NCBI GenBank assembly: GCA_027064125.1
Contig: JAMOQF010000176.1
Span: 1-33,002 of the forward strand
Length of the DNA stretch: 33,002 nt
Reading direction: 5' to 3'
Source: Acidobacteriota bacterium
GTDB lineage: Bacteria > Acidobacteriota > JAAYUB01 > JAMOQF01
The notes beneath the pieces were generated by a model. That model worked only from the letters and a program-made list of their open reading frames with translations, made no database searches and was not told the DNA's origin. Position 1 is the stretch's first letter, and each line of letters begins with the position of its first letter. Positions 26,688-33,002 of the stretch are shown piece by piece. A program made the translations under genes and the position numbers.

Positions 26688-27680
26688 CTAAATATGTATT
26701 TCAACTATCATCCCATCTTCCAAAAGGAAATCTTTTGTAACCTTAATTCCATCATATGGTGGATTTCCCCAAACCCTTGCAAACTTAAACTTTTCAAAAA
26801 TCTCTTTATGAATTTTAAGACATAGATCTCCTACATTGTCTCCTCTTTTAAGGACAAAGGGAGGATCACTTTCAACTAATTTTCTCCCCGGTTCCTTGGT
26901 AAAAACCCTTATCAAATCTAAAGATTCAAATATCCTTTTCCCTATAAATTCTTTATAGTCAATTTTAAACTCATGAAGAGATATTCTGTAAAACTCAAAA
27001 CTTTCCCTAAAAAATTCTTCAACCACCTCTGCACTTTCTTCACCCTCTTCAATATCCACTTTATTTAGCAAAAAAAGACTTTTAATATATAAAAAATTAT
27101 CCCCAAATTCCTGTACATCCTCCTTTTTTAATAAGATCTTTTTATCCTTTAAAATATCACATAAAACTTCAATATCTTCCATGGGAGCAAGTGTGGATAA
27201 ATCCACAAAAATGAGTAAAAAGTCAGAACTTCTAATTAAATTAAATACAAAAGGTTCAACATACTCTGTTGACAATGGAGGAAGATCTATTATTTGGAAC
27301 TGTATCCCACCCCAATTCATCATACCTACCTCGGGAACCCTTGTAGAAAAGGGAAAGGGAGCCACTTTAGATTTTGCCTTTGTAACAAGATTTAAAAAGG
27401 AAGACTTTCCACTATTTGGAAACCCTACCAAAGAGATTCTCGCCGCCCCCTCCTTGGGAATCCTCGATAAATCACTTCTCTTTATATTCTTTTTACTTTT
27501 TAAACTTTCTCTCAAATTGGCAATTTTTCTTTTAATATCAGCCTGCAATTTTTCAGTTCCCTTATGCTTTGGAATTAATGCAAGCATTTCCTTCAAAGCC
27601 TCAAGTTTTTCAGCATCATCTCTGGCTTTTTTATACTTTTCCTCAGCCCTTAAATATTGTGGCGTAAGATTTGCAGGCAT
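26688..27680 (-). CDS. DRG/OBG-like GTPase with C-terminal TGS domain
   Basis: VGFPNSGKSSFLNLVTKAKSKVAPFPFSTRVPEVGMM, IDLPPL, LLNKVD; C-terminal TGS-like KFARVWGNPPYDGIKVTKDFLLEDGMIVEIHI. Confidence 0.85.
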   Translation of the reverse strand: MPANLTPQYLRAEEKYKKARDDAEKLEALKEMLALIPKHKGTEKLQADIKRKIANLRESLKSKKNIKRSDLSRIPKEGAARISLVGFPNSGKSSFLNLVTKAKSKVAPFPFSTRVPEVGMMNWGGIQFQIIDLPPLSTEYVEPFVFNLIRSSDFLLIFVDLSTLAPMEDIEVLCDILKDKKILLKKEDVQEFGDNFLYIKSLFLLNKVDIEEGEESAEVVEEFFRESFEFYRISLHEFKIDYKEFIGKRIFESLDLIRVFTKEPGRKLVESDPPFVLKRGDNVGDLCLKIHKEIFEKFKFARVWGNPPYDGIKVTKDFLLEDGMIVEIHI

Positions 27681-27688
27681 ACCTTTTT

Positions 27689-29152
27689 TTACTCCTCATT
27701 GCTTTTTTCCCTAAAACACCTGATAAATGCCTCAACAACTTGAGGATCATATTTTTTACCCGCCTTAGATTCTATATCGCTTAAAGCATAATTTTCATCG
27801 ACAATGGACTTATAAGAATACTCGTTTGTCAATGCATCAAAACTTTCAGCAACCGCAATAATCCTCGATTCAAGTGGAATATCTTCTCCTGAGAGTCCCT
27901 CGGGATAGCCACTACCATCATATGCCTCGTGGTGGTATTTAATTATTTCAGAAATATCTTTCCACATTTCAATTTCACCCACAAGTTCAGCTCCAAGGGT
28001 TGGATGTAATTTATATTTTTCAGGAATCCCCTGTAGTTCAACAGGTATTTTTAAAAATCCTATATCATGCAGTAAAGCGGCAAAGTAAAGCCTCCTTCTC
28101 CTTTCCTCATCCATATTCAATTCCCTCGAAATCATATTTGAATACCTGGCAACATTTTGCAAATGATTTTTAGGAACAATATTTCCTTCAAGGGACATCA
28201 CAAGTAAATTTACTGTATGCGTAAAAAAGTTAACCTGTAAATCTTCATATTCTATTTTTCTCAAATGAAGGCTCAAATAATGAGAAAATACCCTCATTTT
28301 ACCAACTTCATTACTTGAAAAGTTATTTTTCTTTCTACCTAAAATTACATAAAAAGAACCATCTTTTATATCACTTTTAAAAACATATAAAAACTTAGAA
28401 TCTTTAAAAAACTTTCCATATTCTTCATTTAACTCCAGGTTAAATTCATCACCATCACCTAACTTTTCTAAAAATTTTATCACAAAGTCCTTATTCAAGT
28501 TGTATGTCTTTATCTTTCCCCTTTTAATCAAAAGGGATACAAAATCTGGATTGAATAACTTTTCATATAACTCCGTGGCCTTCTCATAAAGAATATCGTA
28601 ATCCTTTATATTAAAAAAATCTATTTGAGATTCCACAATGGACCTATTTACAAAGTTCTCATCTCTGAAAAAATTAAATAGTTCAAACAATTTTTTCCTG
28701 AAAGAAAAAAAACTAAAAAAGGAAAGTAAAAAGGTAAATCCTATCAAAATAGTTATAATGTAAAGAAGAAGTAACTTCTGCTCTTTAATCAAAATGGGAA
28801 ATATCCATAAAAGAGTAAAAATGGCTATAAACAAAAGAGGTACAACAGATGTCAAAACATATACTTTTAATAAAAATAAAAGAGGTGCTTCTATTTCCTC
28901 TTCTTTTTCGCCGAAGGTTTTTAATTTCCTGAAAGAATAAAAAAAGCCGAAAATCATCAGAAAAGAAGTCAAGAGCGCAAAAAAACCTATAATTTCAGAA
29001 AAACTTTCGATGGAGGCTGGAATATTCCTGGAAAACAAAAGATAAATTCCCAATAAAAAAAGTGGTAAAAAAGAAACAAAGACAAAAACAAAATCCCACC
29101 CCTGAAAAAACCTCATCAACTTTTTCTCAGGCTTTATTATCTTAAAATCCAT
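27689..29152 (-). CDS. Membrane protein with C-terminal HD-GYP phosphodiesterase domain
   Basis: N-terminal TM segments; KNHLQNVARYS, AALLHDIGFLKIP, HPTLGAEL, HHEAYDGSGYPEGLSGEDIPLESRIIAVAESFDALT. Confidence 0.9.
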   Translation of the reverse strand: MDFKIIKPEKKLMRFFQGWDFVFVFVSFLPLFLLGIYLLFSRNIPASIESFSEIIGFFALLTSFLMIFGFFYSFRKLKTFGEKEEEIEAPLLFLLKVYVLTSVVPLLFIAIFTLLWIFPILIKEQKLLLLYIITILIGFTFLLSFFSFFSFRKKLFELFNFFRDENFVNRSIVESQIDFFNIKDYDILYEKATELYEKLFNPDFVSLLIKRGKIKTYNLNKDFVIKFLEKLGDGDEFNLELNEEYGKFFKDSKFLYVFKSDIKDGSFYVILGRKKNNFSSNEVGKMRVFSHYLSLHLRKIEYEDLQVNFFTHTVNLLVMSLEGNIVPKNHLQNVARYSNMISRELNMDEERRRRLYFAALLHDIGFLKIPVELQGIPEKYKLHPTLGAELVGEIEMWKDISEIIKYHHEAYDGSGYPEGLSGEDIPLESRIIAVAESFDALTNEYSYKSIVDENYALSDIESKAGKKYDPQVVEAFIRCFREKSNEE

Positions 29153-29217
29153 AACACACCACCTTAGTTACTTTTTTTCATTATACTACATTTTAAAAAT
29201 TTAATGAATTCAAAAAC

Positions 29218-29676
29218 TTACCTTTTCCTCCTTTGCTCAAAAAATTTTTGAATTAAATCTCTACACCTATCTTCAACTATACCCATTTCATATAAAAAAT
29301 GATGATTAAAAATTTGCCTCTTTCCAAAATCCAGCAGGGACACAATGGCCCCAAATCTTGGATCAGGAGTACCAAAGTAAATTTTTTTTATTCTTGCATG
29401 AATTATAGCCCCAAGGCACATTATACAGGGTTCCACTGTCACAAATAATTCACATGAATTCAATCTATAATTTCCCAAAACTTTAGCGGCTCTCCTAATT
29501 GCCACTATTTCCGCATGTAAAGTTGGATCACATCCATTAATTACCTCATTATGCCCCCGTGAAATTATTTCTCCATCCTTAACTAATACAGCTCCAATGG
29601 GGACCTCTCCAACATTAAATGCTTTTTCAGCCTCCTTTATAGCTTCATTCATAAATTCTTCAACTTTTGTAATCAA
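29218..29676 (-). CDS. tadA: tRNA-specific adenosine deaminase TadA
   Basis: LHAEIVAIRRA, TVEPCIMCLGAIIHARI, FGTPDPRFGA motifs. Confidence 0.92.
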   Translation of the reverse strand: MITKVEEFMNEAIKEAEKAFNVGEVPIGAVLVKDGEIISRGHNEVINGCDPTLHAEIVAIRRAAKVLGNYRLNSCELFVTVEPCIMCLGAIIHARIKKIYFGTPDPRFGAIVSLLDFGKRQIFNHHFLYEMGIVEDRCRDLIQKFFEQRRKR

Positions 29677-32170
29677 AAAGCGTCCTCCCTATCTCAAATC
29701 TATCCAATTCTTCCTCTATGCTTTTTTTCTGATACTTTGCAAGATCTATTTTTCTTTTTTCAAGTTTTTTAAGTATTTCCTTCGCCCTCTCAACCACCTC
29801 TCCAGGTAACCCTGCAAGTTTTGCCACTTCAATTCCATAACTTTTATTTGCAGGCCCCCTGATAACTTTTCTCAAAAACAATATTCCACCCTCTACCTCT
29901 TTTACAGAAACGCTAAAATTCCTTACATTTGGATAAAGTTTCTCAAGCCTTGTTAACTCATGGTAATGGGTAGCAAATAATACCTTTGAACGATGATTAT
30001 CCTTATTTACAAGATACTCAGCCACTGCCCATGCAATTGATAGGCCATCAAAGGTAGATGTTCCCCTCCCAACTTCATCCAGGAGAACAAGACTTCTGGG
30101 GGTACAGGTGTTTAAAATATTTGCTGTCTCAAGCATTTCAACCATAAAAGTAGATTTTCCCATGGATATATTATCACCAGCTCCAACCCTTGTAAAAATT
30201 TGATCCACCACTCCAATTTTTCCATAAGAAGCAGGTATAAACCCTCCCATTTGAGCCATTATTACAGACAAACCTATCTGCCTTAGATAGGTGGATTTTC
30301 CCCCCATATTGGGACCTGTTAAAATTATTAAAGTACAATCTTTACCTATTTTAAAATCATTGGGAATAAAATTTTCTTCAAATTTTTCAAGAATTGGATG
30401 CCTGCCATCTCTAATTTCAATTACATTTTCTTTGACAATCTCCGGGCATACATAATCATTTTTCACTGCAGCTTCAGCAAGGGAAAAATAAAAATCAATT
30501 TCGGCAATATATTTTGAAACCTTAAGTATTCTATCTGAATTGTCTATAACAAAGTTTCTTAAATCATTAAATATTCTCTTTTCTATTTCCTCGATCTTCA
30601 TTTCAGCAGTTTCAATTTTTTCTTCAAACTCCTTTAACTCAGGTGTTATAAATCTCTCTGCATTAACAAGGGTTTGCTTTCTAATATAATTTTCAGGAAC
30701 AAGGTTTAAATTTGACTTAGTAACCTCAATATAATACCCAAACACCTTGTTGTATTTCACTTTTAAATTACCAATACCAGTTCTTTCTCTCTCCCTTCTT
30801 TCAAGTTCCAGTAAAAACTCTTTTCCTCTACTGGATATTTCCCTCAATGAGTCAAGCTCAGGGTCAAATCCAGATTTTATTCTGAAATTTCCAAAAATTT
30901 CTTCTTCCCCCTCAGAAATTGTATCTTCTATCCTTTTTACTATATCTTCCAAAATTTCAAATCCTCTCAACATTTCAGAAAATCTCTGACTCCTTAATTG
31001 AAGCAAAATATTTCTCAGATGGGGAAGAACCTTTAGCGAATTTTTCAAAGAAATAAGATTGGCAGGCAAAACAGTACCTGAAGCTATCTTTGAGATAAGC
31101 CTTTCAAGGTCATCTATCTCAGAAAGGGAATTTTTAAGTTCTCTTTTCAGGTCAAAGGAATCATATAGTTCTTTTACACATTCCTGCCTTTTTAAAATCT
31201 CATCCAGATTAAAAAGAGGTCTCAACAGCCAGTTCTTTAGCAACCTACTTCCCATATTTGTACAGGTATAATCAATGACTCCCAGTAATGATCTTTTTTT
31301 ACTGCCATCTACAGATTTTACAAGTTCAAGATTTCTTATGGTTTCTCCATCTAATTTTAAAAATGAAGAAGGGCTATAGAAATTTACCGTAATGGGCTGT
31401 TTTAAGATAAGTGGGTTGTTTTCCTCAATATAACTTATTATGGCCCCAAAGGTTAAAATAGCGTATCTTTTATTTGAAAGGCCAAATCCTTCAATGGAAT
31501 GTTCTCCAAAATATTTCTTTATTTTAAAAAGGGAATATTCATAATCAAAAAAATAATCTTCCACCTGAGTTATATTTATTCTCTCAAAAGAAGAATCTTC
31601 CCTTTTTAATTTTTCAACAATTTCTCTTTGAAACCCCACCACAATTAATTCAGAGGGAGTAAAGTGGTGAAGTTCTATTTTTAAGTTTTCAATCAAGTTC
31701 TCACTTTCAAACTCCACAATATAAAACTCACCTGTAGTAACATCCGCAAAGGATATACTTCCCCCATCCCCACCCCTATAAAAGGAGGCAAGAAAATTAT
31801 TCTCTCCCGGATCTATACTTATTTCATCAACCACTGTTCCCGGGGTGATAATTTTAACTATATCCCTTTTTACAATTTTCCCTGGCACAGGGTCTTCAAG
31901 TTGTTCACAAATTGCTACTTTATATCCTTTTTTTATCAATCTGGAAATGTAATTATTTACAGAGTGATAGGGAACACCACACATGGGAATGTTATTTTTT
32001 TTATCTCTTGTGGTAAGGGTTATTTCAAGCTCCTTAGAGGCTATAAAGGCATCATCATAGAACATCTCATAAAAGTCCCCCATCCTGAAGAAAAGTAAGA
32101 TCCCGGGAAGTTTCTTTTTCATCTCAAAATACTGCTTCATCATGGGGGTTAACTTTCCATCCTTTTTCAT
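29660..32170 (-). CDS. mutS: DNA mismatch repair protein MutS
   Basis: FFRMGDFYEMFYDDA, LTGPNMGGKSTYLRQIGL, LLDEVGRGTSTFDGLSIAWA motifs. Track start 32212 is GTG; the ATG at 32170 has an AGGA RBS. Confidence 0.95.
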   Translation of the reverse strand: MKKDGKLTPMMKQYFEMKKKLPGILLFFRMGDFYEMFYDDAFIASKELEITLTTRDKKNNIPMCGVPYHSVNNYISRLIKKGYKVAICEQLEDPVPGKIVKRDIVKIITPGTVVDEISIDPGENNFLASFYRGGDGGSISFADVTTGEFYIVEFESENLIENLKIELHHFTPSELIVVGFQREIVEKLKREDSSFERINITQVEDYFFDYEYSLFKIKKYFGEHSIEGFGLSNKRYAILTFGAIISYIEENNPLILKQPITVNFYSPSSFLKLDGETIRNLELVKSVDGSKKRSLLGVIDYTCTNMGSRLLKNWLLRPLFNLDEILKRQECVKELYDSFDLKRELKNSLSEIDDLERLISKIASGTVLPANLISLKNSLKVLPHLRNILLQLRSQRFSEMLRGFEILEDIVKRIEDTISEGEEEIFGNFRIKSGFDPELDSLREISSRGKEFLLELERRERERTGIGNLKVKYNKVFGYYIEVTKSNLNLVPENYIRKQTLVNAERFITPELKEFEEKIETAEMKIEEIEKRIFNDLRNFVIDNSDRILKVSKYIAEIDFYFSLAEAAVKNDYVCPEIVKENVIEIRDGRHPILEKFEENFIPNDFKIGKDCTLIILTGPNMGGKSTYLRQIGLSVIMAQMGGFIPASYGKIGVVDQIFTRVGAGDNISMGKSTFMVEMLETANILNTCTPRSLVLLDEVGRGTSTFDGLSIAWAVAEYLVNKDNHRSKVLFATHYHELTRLEKLYPNVRNFSVSVKEVEGGILFLRKVIRGPANKSYGIEVAKLAGLPGEVVERAKEILKKLEKRKIDLAKYQKKSIEEELDRFEIGRTLFDYKS

Positions 32171-32394
32171 ATCACAATCCTTACAACCACTTTTTGAGGA
32201 AATTTTAAACACAATATTATCAAAAAATCCAGGACCTTTCCACCTTCAGATCATTTTATACTTTACTTAACATTCTCTATAAATTAGAAACCGTTAATCC
32301 TATATTTTTTAACATAGTTAAATTTCATATCAATACATATCATATCAATATCAAATTTAACAAAAAGATTTCAGATGAAGTCAGATTTCAGGTT

Positions 32395-32560
32395 ACAGGT
32401 TAGGTCTGTCCCCAATTCCCCCCAATTCCCAATCCAAATTTCAAATTCTGCCTGACACCAAATTACTTGTTTAATTTTCACTTTTTGCTTTCTTTTTGCT
32501 TTTGCCTGCTTTTTACTCGCCTGGCACTTTTTTAAATTTAGGTCTGTCCCTATTAATCCT
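32395..32560. repeat. Second intergenic cluster of the same mosaic repeats
   Basis: TAGGTCTGTCCCC 32401-32413; CCCCAATTCCC duplicated next to it; CTGCCTGACACC 32449-32459; GCCTGGCACTTTTTT...TTAGGTCTGTCCCTA...AATCCT 32519-32560. Confidence 0.8.
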
Positions 32561-32646
32561 TTAATCGTTTAATATTCCCAATATTTTTAAAATAGACAAA
32601 TTAGTAACAAAAAATCATATATCTTGAAACATTCTTATTTCACATT

Positions 32647-32655
32647 TGTTATAAT
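32647..32655 (+). promoter_or_regulatory. Extended -10 promoter candidate for the plus-strand gene
   Basis: TGTTATAAT (TGn + TATAAT) about 30 bp upstream of the ATG; TTGAAA at 32624-32629 with a long 20-bp spacer. Confidence 0.5.
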
Positions 32656-32684
32656 TATGTTGAAAGATTAAATGGGAGAAAAAA

Positions 32685-33002
32685 ATGGGAAAAAAATTTT
32701 TTATCCTGTTATCCTTTTTTACTTCCTTTTTTATTTTTATCTTTTCATACACCAATTCAATCTATTTTCCACTTACACCTGCCTATGATCTACAAAGTGG
32801 AGAAATTACTCCAGTTCAATTGAAGTATAAGGTAATAGTATTTAACGCAGGAGATGAACAGGAGGTTGTATCTCTCAGAGTTTACAACTCTCAAGGTAAA
32901 AGTATTGGATTAAAAAAGGAAATAGTAAATCCACTTGGCACCTGGGAAGTCAACCTCGAAGAAGTTCCCACAAATAGCGAAGATGTATCCAAAATAACCG
33001 CC
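32685..33002 (+). CDS. Exported protein of unknown function (5' end only, truncated by window)
   Basis: GGGAGA RBS then ATG; MGKKFFILLSFFTSFFIFIFSYTNSIYFPLTPAYDLQSGEITPVQLKYKVIVFNAGDEQEVVSLRVYNSQGKS..., open to the window end; signal peptide-like N-terminus. Confidence 0.75.
   Translation, partial: MGKKFFILLSFFTSFFIFIFSYTNSIYFPLTPAYDLQSGEITPVQLKYKVIVFNAGDEQEVVSLRVYNSQGKSIGLKKEIVNPLGTWEVNLEEVPTNSEDVSKITA

Noticed and set aside
27181-27714. 177-aa plus-strand ORF
   Set aside because: Antisense to the well-supported DRG-like GTPase; no motif, no RBS.
32171-32212. N-terminal extension MFKISSKSGCKDCD of MutS with a CxxC-like motif
   Set aside because: Would need a GTG start; the ATG at 32170 has a well-placed AGGA and gives the usual MutS N-terminus.
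32326-32350. CATATCAATA direct repeat (32326-32335, 32341-32350)
   Set aside because: Short and AT-rich; compatible with chance or local slippage, no further copies noticed.

Overview
AT-rich bacterial chromosome segment. About 21 protein-coding genes and one tRNA-Leu(GAG) lie on the minus strand in a near-continuous run (545-32212), followed by the start of a divergent plus-strand gene that runs off the right edge. Much of it is housekeeping: udk, an MTA/SAH-type deaminase, add, recG, an ArsB/NhaD-type permease, selB, an AmrS-like radical SAM enzyme, rarA, a GT4 glycosyltransferase, a DRG-like TGS GTPase, an HD-GYP protein, tadA and mutS. The least ordinary parts are: (i) a 2043-aa exported protein with a clostripain-like (C11) N-terminus that appears to have lost its catalytic His and Cys, followed by roughly ten ~125-aa repeats; (ii) a 1143-aa pseudo-receiver / Ser-Thr kinase / TonB-C-terminal fusion; (iii) an unexplained structured, transcribed-looking stretch just downstream of the tRNA; (iv) the same family of short mosaic repeats (GCCTGRCACY..., GGTCTGTCCCTA) in both intergenic regions bounding the gene block. 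No CRISPR array, prophage or recognisable transposase gene was found. All product names come from motif recognition by eye; no database search was run.
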